NCBI GenBank assembly: GCA_008508345.1
Contig: QNGE01001333.1
Span: 1-64,000, forward strand
Reading direction: 5' to 3'
Source: Paragonimus westermani
Lineage: Eukaryota > Platyhelminthes > Trematoda > Plagiorchiida > Troglotrematidae
DNA length: 64,000 nucleotides
Shown here: in pieces, positions 11,096 through 23,534 of the stretch
Layout of the letters: every line of letters starts with the position of its first letter
How positions within the stretch are numbered: position 1 is the first letter of the stretch
The notes under the pieces: model-generated
The model's input: only the letters and a program-made list of their open reading frames with translations
Told to the model about the DNA's origin: nothing
Databases searched by the model: none
Made by a program: the position numbers and the translations under genes

Positions 11096-11541
11096 TACGA
11101 GTGACATCAACACCAAGTGGTCCACTTTATGCGCGCACCGTCAAGATGACGCCTAATAGTGAACCGGTTGCTGAGTTCACTCACGAGAGCTTTTTTGCTG
11201 CGACTCACTCCGACTTCTTAGTATGCCCAAATGTAATATCCAACCCAGCATACGCTCTACTCCTCACCGGTGTCCACAGGGTAACCATCATTTTGCAGTC
11301 GGAAAACCTCCCAAATGCTGCTGATGTCGCCGTGCTCGAACGGCTACGGCGAGAACCTTCTTCTTGCGCTGATCACGAAACCGAATGCTACTTCCACAGG
11401 AACTCTTGCAAGAACGTTACTTTGATGGAGAAATTTTCGAGCGGTGTACGCAAATTCGCCACGAGATACCTAAATACCCGTCCGTACGTAGTGATTATAC
11501 TACTCATTAGCCAATTGTTCAGTACTTCACTGGTTACTTAA
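11078..11541 (+). CDS. Possible exon, unknown membrane-tail protein
   Basis: From an acceptor-like site at 11064-11077 the plus strand stays open for about 154 codons to a TAA at 11539-11541. It is one of the longest non-repeat frames outside the transporter. The product has mixed composition, a beta-like stretch SNPAYALLLTGVHRVTIIL, four cysteines in the middle and a hydrophobic end (YVVIILLISQLFSTSLVT) that could be a C-terminal membrane anchor. The N-P-x-Y-x-L-x-L pattern faintly recalls calpain domain III, but I would not name it on that. The first 18 bases lie inside the inverted-repeat arm. Confidence 0.35.
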
Positions 11542-12670
11542 TTCACTTCCAGACATTAGTCTGCAAGTTTTTGTGTGCTAAGAAAGTGGCGATTTTCTCT
11601 CCAACTCCTGTGAAGCAGCGGACTAATCTCTAGGGTACATATTCAAACAGGTTACTATTCACTCATATCAAGAACAGTCCAGTACAAACGTAACTGACTG
11701 CACTGCACCAGTTCAATCAACAATGCAGATTTTCGTTAGAGTTTGAATTTGCCAATCAAGTTCGAAGATAAGTGTGTGCTATACTAGTTGGTTTCAGGTA
11801 GCCAGATTAGGCAACCATGTCAAAGTCCAGTGTTCGATGTCGAATCCATACCAAACAGCAAAAGCATCAATGATCAATTATTCATGTGTCCACAGGAGAC
11901 AAAGACTGACGCAGTCCATGTTATCGCCACAACAACCGTCGTTCTGCTGTGGCAGCTGAGCAAGTAATTAACAAAATAACAATATGAAAAACCAGACCCT
12001 TTCGTGGAAGAGTGATATAAAAAAAATACGTCCTGACAACAGTGTGGAGAACTCAATATTTGTCACTAGAGTTTGAATGTGGTTGGTGTAAAATCAAATT
12101 CTAGTCACCAGAAAAATAATGGAACTTCATAGGGATTTTACCGAACGGACTCCGTGTTCAACACTGTTTGATGTGCCGTGCATGTAGCTATTACCGAGTT
12201 CCACCCTGCTCTGCCAACCAGCACGTATGGAGGCTAATACTGAAGCGTGCGTATTAATGACCAATGTGTTCCAGTTAAGCGGTGGCTGTATGCCATTCAG
12301 TTTCGAGAATTGGCATTAGACAGTCGGTTCCAGCGCTGGCTTTGTTCACACTTCGTTCTCATTCTGTCAGATAGAAGCGAAGTTCACAATTATACACGAT
12401 AGACCAATGTTCGCAACAACTGCTAAGCCTAAACTGGATTAAATGTCCACTAGTCATGTTAAACACGGTGCTCATTGCAATATTAGAGCTGAAAGTGTGG
12501 ATATTCGACCCGAACACATCGGTATATTCAACGACAAACATAGCGGATCACATTGATTTCACATCAGTATTACATTGCGTTTTAGACATATCAGAAGGCC
12601 GAGCATAAAATAATGACCATTTTAATCTCCAGACTTTTGTTCACATTGCTGCAGACTATCGGTGGTCTAG
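11542..12670. other. 3' flank of the transporter gene; no recognisable feature
   Basis: AT-rich, with short frames only. On the minus strand this should contain the 3' UTR and poly-A site of the transporter, but I could not pick out one convincing aataaa-type signal close to the stop codon. Confidence 0.35.
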
Positions 12671-12921
12671 TTACGTATGATTCAATCCCGAATCAGAGTA
12701 GTTCAGTTGTTCGGTGACTGATATGTTCATCCCACTGGGGTCCGAAGAGTGATTGAGGGTCATCGATCGAGGATCACGGTGTTTCAACAGAACGAGACAA
12801 CGCTGAATGAGCGGGTTATTCAGTATGGCAAGCCAAATGATGATTAAGCCGGCTGTGAGAACGGAAATTCCAGCAAATACGAAACAAGGTGTATAGTCAT
12901 TCGCCGCTTCTTTGATAAAGC
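12671..12921 (-). CDS. SLC16-like transporter, last coding exon
   Basis: The minus-strand exon starts after a clear 3' splice site (cattgctttcag, AG at 12923-12922) with two bases that complete a glycine codon split with the previous exon (phase 1). It reads FIKEAANDYTPCFVFAGISV and so on, supplying the last transmembrane helix pair of the C-terminal half (FVFAGISVLTAGLIIIWLAI). A short hydrophilic tail of about 45 residues, rich in Ser and Asn, follows and ends at the TAA at 12671-12673. The GG-FIKEAANDY junction matches the usual GPPLAG-(W/F)I-D-T--Y layout of monocarboxylate transporters between TM10 and TM11. There is no PDZ-type or basigin-binding signature that I recognise in the tail. 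Confidence 0.88.
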
Positions 12922-13719
12922 CTGAAAGCAATGAAATGTTGTAGACATGATAATAATGAATCAAGATAAGTGCAACTGGATAAAAGAGAGACAGTAAGCG
13001 CCGCTATATAGGTTTAATTTGGTGGTATTCACCAACCGTTGTCACTTTCCGAAGTGATCATCTAAATAAACGGTTCTCGTGTATGGTCACAAAATACCAT
13101 TATATCACTTGTGTAGTTGGCAGAAGTTAGCTGACGGTCATGTCATAGTGGAACGGATCGCATCTGTTCGATAGTAGAACAGGTGGTAACCCACGTATCT
13201 CGTATTATTCAGTGCATTCTGTTTTGTCTTATACCATATGAGCTTTTAATGTGATGATACTTGGAAAGAAAACTTGCTGTTCTATTGCTGGACAAAAAAT
13301 CGATCAGATTTTAGGTCGATTCGTGAAAAATTATCAAATCATAAGTAAATAATAAATTATGTTCTATGGGACTTAGACTCCCAATGAAGTCATGCAAAAA
13401 TTTTGGATGCCATATTTTAATTTGAGTTCTTTTGTTATTCTATTTGAATGTAAAACTATGTTCAAACACAAACGAAGTTTCTTCTAAACCTCCGACAGCT
13501 TATCAAATGCTTTTTGTCAAATAACTCATAGTTCGACAAACTGGAATTGATAACGTTTACGAACTGCCCCTGGTAACGACTCTTATGAGAAACAAACAAC
13601 GACAGATTCAATTTTGAACAGAATTCCACTCTTGAGATGGTGCCCATTTGTGTTACTAACATGGATACAACCGGTCTTCATCATGAGATCCGATAGAGCA
13701 CATATCAAACTGTGCTTTC

Positions 13720-14250
13720 ATGGTGAGTCTATTGAAGCCTAATTGCTGCGGCTTTCAAACAATGAGCCTTATTGTTCTCGTTATACTATACTGGATCAAT
13801 ATCATCTCCACATCGTCCCTCCTCTCCACAGACTATTCCTATTCACATACTTCTGTCAGGTACCATCACGTGATACGTGGTAGACCCTGTAATAAACATA
13901 TCTTTTGGGCCCGGCATGCCTCGCCTATATCAAGAGTTTATGCTTGTTTGAGGTCATTTTTGGTTAGTCTTTGATGCCACTGATGTAAAAGTTTCAAGCA
14001 GAATTCACATAAGTTTGTGCCAGATGTCACTACACACCTTTCGGAGATAATGCGGCAACGAGCTAGCGGTAACAATAGACGCAATGGAGGCTTGAACACG
14101 TTAACGAAGGTAGGCTATAAGGTAATGAATGAATACGGGCCATATTTTAAAGTTGAGGAGAACAATGATCCCTATTTCCGTGTTATGGGTTATCGTATAC
14201 CCCTCACGCGAAAACCACAGGCTTGTAAAATTCCCGAGTTAGATTCCTAG
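13720..14250 (+). CDS. Possible small secreted-peptide gene, two exons
   Basis: A first frame at 13720-13974 contains MSLIVLVILYWINIISTSSL, a textbook-like signal peptide (internal ATG near 13762). A second frame, open from about 13985 to the TAG at 14248-14250, has a coding-like composition, a paired-basic RR, an RK near the end, and a repeated motif: GPYFKV then DPYFRV, with VGYKV and MGYRI around them. Several donor/acceptor pairs could join them in frame (for example donor gtagac near 13881 with acceptor gtttgtgccag at 14021), none decisive. The layout would fit a neuropeptide-like or other secreted precursor. The gene lies opposite to and inside transporter intron 3. The exact structure is uncertain. 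Confidence 0.3.
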
Positions 14251-17062
14251 ACATAAGATCTTGAGCGATAATTTTTGTGAAGCACTACCCTAAATGATTA
14301 ACAATGGGAGTTATCAGAAATATTCAGTCATAATTTCACTGCATTGTTTTTACACTAGCTAAATTGTGCTTAATTGGCCACAAAAACGCAGTGTTCTTGA
14401 TGTTTACAACACTCCGTCACGTATCATCAATTGAACCACAAGTACACTCTCCACTGGGTCATATGGTTGTCTATAATTTGGTATTAATCGTGAGAACATT
14501 GATCTGCACTCAGGATGATGTTGTGAAATACTGACCAAACTCATATTCCATGCATCTTGCCAAGACACGAGCCGCTTCATTGACAAAACTGAATGAAGGA
14601 GTGCTCCTGGCGCTCAGCATCTGGCCTGAGGTATGTTTCTGTACAATTACAGAAGCTGAGAAGCGTTGCTGGTAACTTCCTACTGATCGCTTCTTTTGTT
14701 AAAAAGTTCACGGAAATAAGACACAGTGATAGGAACGAGGTGAGCACCGAGCATCCGACCGGCATCACATAGAGCGCTTCAGTAAATATATTTACACATG
14801 AGTTGCGGAAATGACGGTATAAATGCCATCAACAGAAAATCCTTTGATTATAGATCAGAAGACGAGTGATGTGATGTAACTTATTCGGTAACAAGTTCGA
14901 AGGCCCAAGTGCGTGTGGAATTCATGTATGGAGGTTGTGCTGAATAGTGAAAATATAACTGAAATTGGATAAATTAAGTGCACAGGGGTCTCACTGGCAT
15001 AACCTTGGGAAAAGTTGAGGTTAATTGAATCAAATGGTCAATGATAAACACACAATGACGACTTGAGCTTCAGTTTCATTTATTGGTTCATCTGAACTGA
15101 CAGCATCAAATGAAAATCGAAATTCAAGAGCCTATATTAACACACTGGATGATTATTCATTATAATTAATTACATTACAAATAAGTTTGCCTAACAGGTC
15201 TCATAGCGCCAATTAACAAAAAATCCAGGTTGTGGTCCACGGACTTCAAGTTGTGGAATTTTCTTCGTACAGTCCATATATCAATCACGCACGTGAACCT
15301 TAGAGGTTAGTGACCCCCAGGAATACACAAACGTCAAAACCTACAATTTAACATCAAATTAAGGAACGTACATAATCCAGAATGCGGTACTATGCTCCCT
15401 GATGTTCGTAGATAACTTTCGAAAGTCAATCCAGAAGATGCGATAAATTTTTATTACGATGCGGATGGAAGGTATTCCAGTCCCTATGTAATCTGTAGTC
15501 ATTCGACAAGCCAACAGTCTCATCATCCGTAATAAGTACTTTAAGAAATGCCCAGAGAATTTTTGATTTTGTGTTATGGGATAATAGTAATCAATAAGCT
15601 AGTGCTCCACACAGCATATTAAGGAAAAATTGCCCAACTAACGGAGTGCCTTCAAAGCCTTTCCAATTAATGTCCTTATGGGACGACAAAATGATTGTAC
15701 TCAGCGGGTGTGAATATGCAATTAACTCAATAGCGTGAAGCGAAATAAACCTGTGTGTTCTCTCCTGAAGCACGCAGTCCCTCTTGTTGCTTAGTGGACA
15801 GTGTCTGCTTCTGAGTGGGATAGATGAAAAGCGCTACTTTATCACGAATTTCGCTGGGCGAAGAGGAAACCATATTTAAGACACAGTTTCTAACTACATC
15901 CAACTCATTACATCACCAAACTCAAAACTCATCAAGTTTATTTTAAGACCGAACCAAGCCTGATCAATCGCTGATTCGGATTCGTATTGTTATGATTATG
16001 ATCGCAAATGTACTCGGTCATCAAACACACTGATTACAAGAAGCAGGTTACAAGATACATGAAATTACACCATAAAGATTGGCATGTTGCGTATCCACAA
16101 CCGATCGCGCGTCGCCAGGTTCTTTGGTAACACATTTCATACAACATTTCATACAACCCATGTGTGATGTTGAACAGTATATAATGTCATAGAATTGATC
16201 GGCTGTGGGAACCACACAAATTTCTACGCAATTTCTGAACAACCTTTAACGCTGGATCTGTTTGCAACTTCCTCAGGCATGCTTGGAGAAATTCTGCATA
16301 TTTCAGTACTATTTACTCCCAGAAGTACTGTAAGAATGTTGGCTCTCCATTTGGGTTTGGATTGTGCATCTAGGGCTGGACGAGACCAAGCTAAATGGTG
16401 TCACCATTGGGGAGATAAAAAATACGGGTGAATGTAGTTGATAACAAACAAACTAACGCAAGAATGTGCACTGCTGACGAGCGCCCTGGCCAGCCCGACT
16501 CGAGTCTAGTGCTTTGTTTCGAAAAAGATTGATTGAAAGTACAACGCCTGCGATCAGCTGTAAGTGATCTTCAGTTTGTATACAAAACGAAATCCCCTAC
16601 TACTCAACAGCGGCAAAAAAATGCTAAACCGTAATGAACAGTACTGGTCGTGCATTTGGCCAACCCACCATTAGGAAAGTGCGGTCCAGTAGAAATGCAT
16701 AGCATTGTAAAACACAAGACGTCACGATTTTTTATTGCTTCAGTGGTTTATACTGCACACTATACACTCCGCGTATGTTGTGGTCTGAAGAGCACCGAAG
16801 TTCATGAGGTCAATGCAGCATTTCCATTTCCATAAAATTCTTGCCTATCTATCTCCTTAGATGCGCAGATCTCTTGATGTCTGTACGAGGACCCTGTCGT
16901 TGACTATCTTAAACCAAGACCGTTGGCTCTTTCTGAGAGCCGTCTATGTCAACTTTACAAATCCTGCTTGTACAGTCAATCGGCTGGAACACTTGGTGGG
17001 TTCCATATGACACAGCTGGTTTGGTGGGTAACTAGGACCAGTTGTGAAATTTCTGAGCTTCT

Positions 17063-17232
17063 GGCGTAGCATCATAGCTCAGCTGGTAGATTATTTGTCG
17101 CGTTTTGGGCATGTTATTTCTGTAGCTGGTTTGAATCCAGCCGAAGTCCAGATTTTTCGCAATTGGGTTTCTTCTAAACTTTCTAATCGTTGGTCTCCTT
17201 ATTGTACGTTCTGCAATAAATCTGAATAAAAC
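17063..17232 (+). repeat. tRNA-derived SINE-like element
   Basis: The head contains an RNA polymerase III box A (tagctcagctgg) and a box B (ggtttgaatcc, one change from ggttcgaatcc) at tRNA-like spacing. A non-tRNA body follows (agatttttcgcaattg, ttcttctaaac) and then an AT-rich end with aataaatctgaataaa. The body is shared with the fragment at 6415-6482, which shows it is dispersed. A real tRNA gene is excluded because the cloverleaf arms do not pair well and no CCA-side acceptor stem closes. Confidence 0.75.
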
Positions 17233-20200
17233 TTGGCTTGGTTAGTATCGGTGCACCAAGGCAGCCTGTGGGTCATTGGTCTCTACCACACAGTTCTGAT
17301 CGCGTTTGGACCGCGTTCACAGGCAGCCCATTCCAAACAACGTGATCCGTGAAGCAGTGGACATATTTTTCTGACGGGTTCGGTACGGTTGGTAACGCAC
17401 TCCCGAGGTGCACCAAGTTTCTTTCCTTCAAAGTACAGCGAGCTTCCACTGACATGTGTAAGAGATGAGATTTGTACGAGATTGTGAGGAACTCATTTAT
17501 CCTTTTTCGACAGTCTCTGAACCGTGGACAACATTACTGCCTCCTCTGAGTGGTTCTCGGCAAAGCAACTAACACCACCTTGTTTTTGATACCCAGTTGT
17601 GTTAGAATTTGGTCGTTAGACTCTCCGATTGTTTGGTTTGGATACCCTTACCCGCTACTAACTTGAGACTAAACCGTGGCAAGCTACCCTTGACCTTTGG
17701 AATCGCCAGACGATCTTCCATAGACCAAACCTAGGATCAACCAGGACGCTCAAACTCTTACACAGTGATGATAGTGAGGTGCTTCCAGTGTAAATGCCAA
17801 TTTCGACGAACATTCGATGACCAAAATCAGACCCATACTTGAAATCCAAAACCGGACGTTTCCACGATTACCCATCGTTGCGTCTGTGACAGTTTAGTCT
17901 GAATGAGAATCACTGATGTATTGCTATCTTGCTGTGATGCAGCGCTGCGTCATTTTTCTCGATAAAAACTGTGTCTGGCTGAAAACTTCATGATTGATCG
18001 TTTAATTTGTAGTACTGTTCCACCACAGCAGAACTGATATACACTAACATAGACTTCCTTAGCTAACTTCACTGGTCGCAGCGTTTGGTTTTTGTTCTAT
18101 CGCAGACATGTCCCACATTTTTGCGTGTTGCGGTTTAAGGCCTACCTGATTTTTATCGATAACTCTACAAAAATGCAAAAATTTCTCTCTTATTGTTGAT
18201 AATCGGATGTGAGCTGGGAACTAACCGTTGTTCTACAAACATGAAAGAAGTGGGTTTACAAAAATGTTAAACAGAGGCTCGTTTTTCGTATAATTTTGTC
18301 GCGCACTCCACAAGTGATGAACCGCTGGAATCCTGAAAACTCAGCTGGATACCTTGAAGAAGCGTTGGACCGCTGCTTTCATGCATCATTCGTTAAGCTA
18401 GTTTGTATAGTGACATTAGCAAGGCATACATGTTAACCGAGACTTTCGCCTGGTGCACATAGACTGCCGCACACAGGTGGACTGTTTGGACCGCATGACT
18501 ATGTTGGACGATAATTAAATGATACTGATCCAGTTGGGTAGGAATTGGTGACGTATACTTCGTGGCGTTTAAAAGCTTCGTAGAATAAGCCGCATGTACA
18601 CATTGCGTGATAGGTGAATGCACAAGAATGAGAGACTAAATTCAGTGATATTTCTGGGCACGTGTTTGAATACGTTTAATCACTTGAAGGTAGAACGACG
18701 AAATGAACTGCGTAGTGTGCACATTTTGGGAAATCCAAATAAGGTTTGAGCTTGACGTGATGTTCTGTGTCTGATCCGTTCGTAGCCTTGGGAGGCACCA
18801 GTTTCATTTGTTAGCGCAACAAGCCATCAAGTGTTTTGCCGTTTTCACACGTGTGTCCAACAACTGCGACTATTTTTTAGTTCATCTTCTTGAAGAACCT
18901 GCTCAATACGTGGCTGAAAACACTATCACAATGAGACAGGAATATCCAGAAATGTGACCAGATGCACAGTCACCTCATGAAACATTATCCGCTGCATATC
19001 TTGACAAGATCGAAGAATGTGAAAAGCAATTTTGTCTTCCCAAATGGTTAGGTAGCACGCTCCGTCGACTCTTTAGAATTTAAAAGGTGATTCACCAGAT
19101 CGACTAATGACCGATGGCGTGAATAGGGCAACATTCGGTGAGACTTCTGCTAGACTCTAAATAGTACACATACCGCAAAGAGTTTTGTACGAACCTCTGC
19201 ATGGTTCCTCTAATAAGATGTACTTATTGGAAACCAATCCGGTGATAAGTTCTGGTCATAGTCACTTCCTATTAAATTGTTTAAAGGCTCTTTCAGAATC
19301 GACTCACAAAAGGAGATGAAGCGTACACTTCGCAAATTCATCAGGATGCTGTACGATTTCAGCACACCTCCGTGAAGGTGAAACTGCGTGAACTACGGAA
19401 AACCATGTGAACGACTTAAAGGAAGTTGCAACTTTACAGTGCTTTGGAATAGGCCAAATATGAATGCATGTGATCTATTTTGTATTCTGCACAACTGGTT
19501 ACTTGACTGATTTATTGATACTGAAAAAGCTGGTATGGCGAAGAGTCTGGTTTTTTGGTTGTTAATCCTAGGATCGATTACACAACATGGTTTTACAATT
19601 CAGACACTTGTTGCCTGACTGTCTGGTCAACATTTTTTTTCCGACTTCAGGGTACTGCTGTGAGACAGGTTATGTCATTTGTACAACCAGGCACCTCCCT
19701 CAGATGATACAAAGCCAGCACCCATATGGTCGATCCAAGGTGGATTGAACTCCGGTTTTTTGACGTGCAAATTTGACACGCATAGTTGACGTAGGATACC
19801 ACTAAACATCACAGCTACAAATTTCCCCTGCTTATTTGCCTACCTGTTTATTGTTGAAAACTTTCGTATTTAATTCATTAAGCTTGCCAGATTAGCGATT
19901 GGCATGTCACATGGCCATAGTGAGACACTTACGTGTTCGGTTTAACTGCATAGATCTAATTTATTCGGAAATTTCAGTTGATAAGTGTTCCTGTCTCGCG
20001 TTTACGGCTCAACTTCCTTTTGTTGAGCACGAACAAATTTACTCCACTTTTGCAAAATAAGTTATGGTCTCAACGTCAATTGGTGCACGCCTTCCCCCAT
20101 TCTCTAAAACTAGAAATAATGAGGTTAAATGACTCGTCGATATGTACACGACTCATAATTTCCAGTTAAATCAAATCTGTACAAAATAATGATTTCCGTA

Positions 20201-20362
20201 ATCTGAACTTGTAGAGAAGTTTTGATTGTAGGTCACTGATTGGAGTTAACAGGACACTTACCATGTTGCCTCTGGAAGCGATCGGGCAATCTGAGCGTTG
20301 CTTATAAGTGACTATGGCTAAGCGTTTACATAAGATGATTTACCTGTGCCTGATGTGGACTC

Positions 20363-20430
20363 AATGGCGCAGTGGTCAACGAGGTTGTCTCATGAAAGCA
20401 TGCCCGAGGTTCTAATCCTGTTCGTGGCAA
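20363..20430 (+). repeat. Second tRNA-like SINE head
   Basis: Contains a box-A-like atggcgcagtgg and, about 45 bases on, a box-B-like ggttctaatcc. The sequence after box B (cctgttcgtgg) does not close a proper acceptor stem. Best read as a degraded tRNA-derived SINE of a type different from the 17.1-kb copy. Confidence 0.5.
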
Positions 20431-21653
20431 GAATGTACACTACAAGGAAGCTCTGACAAGAGCGAAATTCAAGTCCAACACTCCCTAAAAATAGCTGATT
20501 TGTAAAAAATTGATTGAAATGAAACAGCTCCGATCGTTTGGCTGTAACGTTCATGCCACATAAATCTGTACAGGAAACTCTATCCAACTGACCGCGTAAT
20601 CAATCGATGATCATTCTATTGCTGCAGGCATGCGATAGTTTCAGTGGACGAAATTGCATTTCTAAACTACAAAAGATTAGCAAAAATAAACAGAGGGGAA
20701 ACTGTCTAGAAGAGGATGAAGTTGATCACCCTATTAACGGTTTGTCTAATTGTCAGTCAGAATGAGTGAAAGCTCGTGTTTTGGCCTTGCGCGGAAGCAA
20801 ACGGGTTTAGTTTTCGATATCCACGATTTTGCACTCAGAAGACAATTGTCTTGTCCATATGGTTATCACAGATCCCGTCACTCGTGTGAAAACACCAGCA
20901 ATAAGTTTTGATACTCAGTAATCTTCCCAATCAAAACTGCTCACTGTAATTTTCACAGATTTTCTGATCTTGCTGGCTTTACGCCCGTGATTTTGCAAAT
21001 TGTTATCCACCTGGCTCGTCTATGAATAACTCAAAACACGCCGCATAACAAACCACACTTTATTTTCCATAGACTCACGGCATTCATAAAATAGGTTCGC
21101 ATCAACCATTTCAGGTAGCTCCTATGGAGTACAAAAGTTACAAATGTTCTATTGGACTTATATACCAAACTAACGTGGTGAATCGGAATGCATATGAATG
21201 ATTAGTATCGAACGTACATCCTTCGGTCCAACCTTCTTTAACCTTCACGTAGCACGCCCACCCTTGGAGTATCACTTCCCCATAAATAACAGTTTCTTTA
21301 TTAACAAACAACAGGTTCAGTTGCCTTTGGATGAATACGTGGACAGCTTTTGAATATTAAGATGTGATTTCCCAATATCTGGGTACCACTGTTTTGTCTG
21401 CATTTGCTTGCGTGCGAACAGTTAAGTAACAATCATCCATCTGTTTATTTTGTAACAAACGTTGGCCAGACTACTCTCTACTTTAATTTTCGCAACGATC
21501 TCTGCCTTAATGAATTCTACGGAATGAATTGACGAACAGAGTTTCAAACTTACTACTTAAAGATGTGCCCTTTCAGTTACAAATAAAAAAAATCCATGGG
21601 AACAGCTTACAGTTAGACAAAAACTGTCGAACATGTACCGATGATAAACTTAC

Positions 21654-23534
21654 CTCCTAAGGGACCACCGATTAGGACCCCAGCCGATTCAAACTGGAAC
21701 AGGAATGGCATCCCACGTGTATATTGCACCGGACCCAACAGTTCAATGGTGATTAACGTGGAAAAGGCAAAGCTCGGGCTGATACACAGGCCATAAATAA
21801 AAGCCAGCGCTGCCATTGTGATGTAGTTGGTGAAAAACGGCAAAAGACCTACAGCAACCGCACTAAACAGCAGCGTAACACCAACAGTCAGGCGGGCTTC
21901 CGCTTTCTTTGCGAATTGACCAAACACACCAACTCCCAACCGTCCGATCATGCTTGCCATTCCAATGAATGATAATAGACCAGCCGCCGAGCTGGAATCA
22001 AACTCAAGCCATATACCAAAATTACTGAGATGGGCATACATTATTACGTCGGTTATGCATGTGAACACCCGCGATACCAGAAAAGCAAGAAAACAAGGTT
22101 TGGCAATTGGACAATTGACTAGAAAATTTGAATCCTCCCTGTGTTCTTCATCGGCTCCCAAGTTTTGTTCATAGTTCAGCTTGGAGACAAGAATATCAGT
22201 AGCCTGAGCTGGCCGATCGATTGAAATAATCGAGACGTAGAGCTCCCGCGAACAACGGCGTGTAGTGTCCATTTTAGTCTGGGACCTCATTCTATTCGAG
22301 GCAGTCAGCTGAGATGCCACAGCGTACCCGGCTTTTGATTGAGCTGAACTCTTCATAAATGGTCCGGTTAGAGTTGACTGTAGGCCTTCGTCAGTTTGTA
22401 AACTCATGTAACAAGGAGTTAATGGTGCTGATTTTCTAGTCTCTGGTGCTTCCAGCATTATTTGCTCTTCCATGTCAGGATACGGTAGAACGCAAACGTA
22501 ATCAGATGACATACTTGAACCAAATGTCGTCCGCGGAATATAATTCGTTTGATCAATCAGAGTTATTATCGGTGCGGGACATACAAATAACCCTCGTTGA
22601 TTCAGTCGCATAGTGGCATGCCTCACCTTCACTCGCGCCTCGTTCAGTACTGCACGTACCGTTTGTTTTAGAAGCCTTCGGTCGTGAATCTCCAACATGG
22701 AAGAAGCGAATGAATCTGTCAGTGGTTTCGAGTGTTGCTTTGGTATAACTTGACCTGTAACCGTTTGACTATCCACACAGATCTGGCTGTCTAAAAGACG
22801 ATTTAATTTGGAACTACCTCCTACGTCCATGACTTGACTGTAGACCAGTGGCCGCACAGCTGATATCTCGCCCATAAGGAAGATAATGGGGATATATATT
22901 GCGTGGAACGCGAAATCAACGTCCAGCAGACACTTTCTGGCTGTCTCTTCCAGTTGTTTCTGAAGATTTGCTCCAATAACCGGAAGAAGTATTGGATCAT
23001 GCATACAAATCTTTTCCGGTAACACTGGGTTGTAATCCATTCGAACAAATTCAACTACTACTCGAATCTGTTTTGTTGGTATTCCCTGGTGACCGGACTC
23101 AGTTGCTTCACCCTTGAGACCACTTCCATCACCATTGCAAACTACGGAACTGTTAAAAGTATTGCCACGCAGGCTACGAAGACTGTAGACCGAGGCGAAC
23201 AAATTGTGTGGATCAGCTTTGACATTTGGAGGAAAGGTGGCTTCCGTTAAATCTGGATGATCCGGTATCAGTACATCCGTTTCATGGCACACATCTGGAG
23301 GTAGTGGACGAAGGATGAGACTGAAAACAAGTAGATGCAAATGAATCAGGCCGAGTCCGATAAGTGCTACTCGCCAGGTGAAAGTCTCAATCATTTGGTC
23401 AATAATTTTGGAGTAGACAATTGTACCAAGTCCTGCTCCACTGCTACAGACGGCCACAGCGAGAATCCTGTACTGAGAAAAGTATTCGGCCAACGTACCA
23501 AATACACGTACAAAGGTGATGCCAATTCCTATAC
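21654..23534 (-). CDS. SLC16-like transporter, main exon with giant central loop
   Basis: This 1881-bp exon carries most of a 12-TM major-facilitator transporter of the monocarboxylate (SLC16) family, expected to move small carboxylates or related solutes across the plasma membrane with protons. Exon boundaries are tttccag/gtatagg (upstream) and ggag/gtaagt (downstream), both phase 1. Counting from the first visible coding base (40003), it covers residues 126-752. TM4-TM6 lie at about 126-200, including EYFSQYRILAVAVCSSGAGL, which fits the SLC16 motif YF.+.R.LA.G.A..G. A hydrophilic loop of about 400 residues (about 201-605) follows, then TM7-TM10 (from KPCFLAFLVSRVF; includes IGRLGVGVFGQFAKK, the usual GR--G------K element after TM8). 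Family loops here are normally some tens to about a hundred residues, so this one is exceptional. No domain is visible in the loop. The substrate cannot be predicted. Confidence 0.92.

Larger units (their letters stand above)
12922..21653 (-). other. Intron 3 of the transporter gene (8.7 kb)
   Basis: Bounded by gtaagt at the 5' side (minus strand, 21653) and cag at the 3' side (12922). It contains a possible small secreted-peptide gene on the plus strand (13720-14250), overlapping minus-strand short frames at 14404-14768, a tRNA-derived SINE (17063-17232) and a second tRNA-like head at 20363. From 14.8 to 17.0 kb, 17.3 to 20.3 kb and 20.5 to 21.6 kb I see only short, motif-free frames. Confidence 0.8.

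Noticed and set aside
17063..17140. A functional tRNA gene
   Set aside because: Boxes A and B are present but the cloverleaf stems do not pair and the sequence continues into a body shared with another dispersed copy; it is a SINE.
20363..20430. A functional tRNA gene
   Set aside because: Box-like motifs are degenerate (ggttctaatcc) and no acceptor stem closes.
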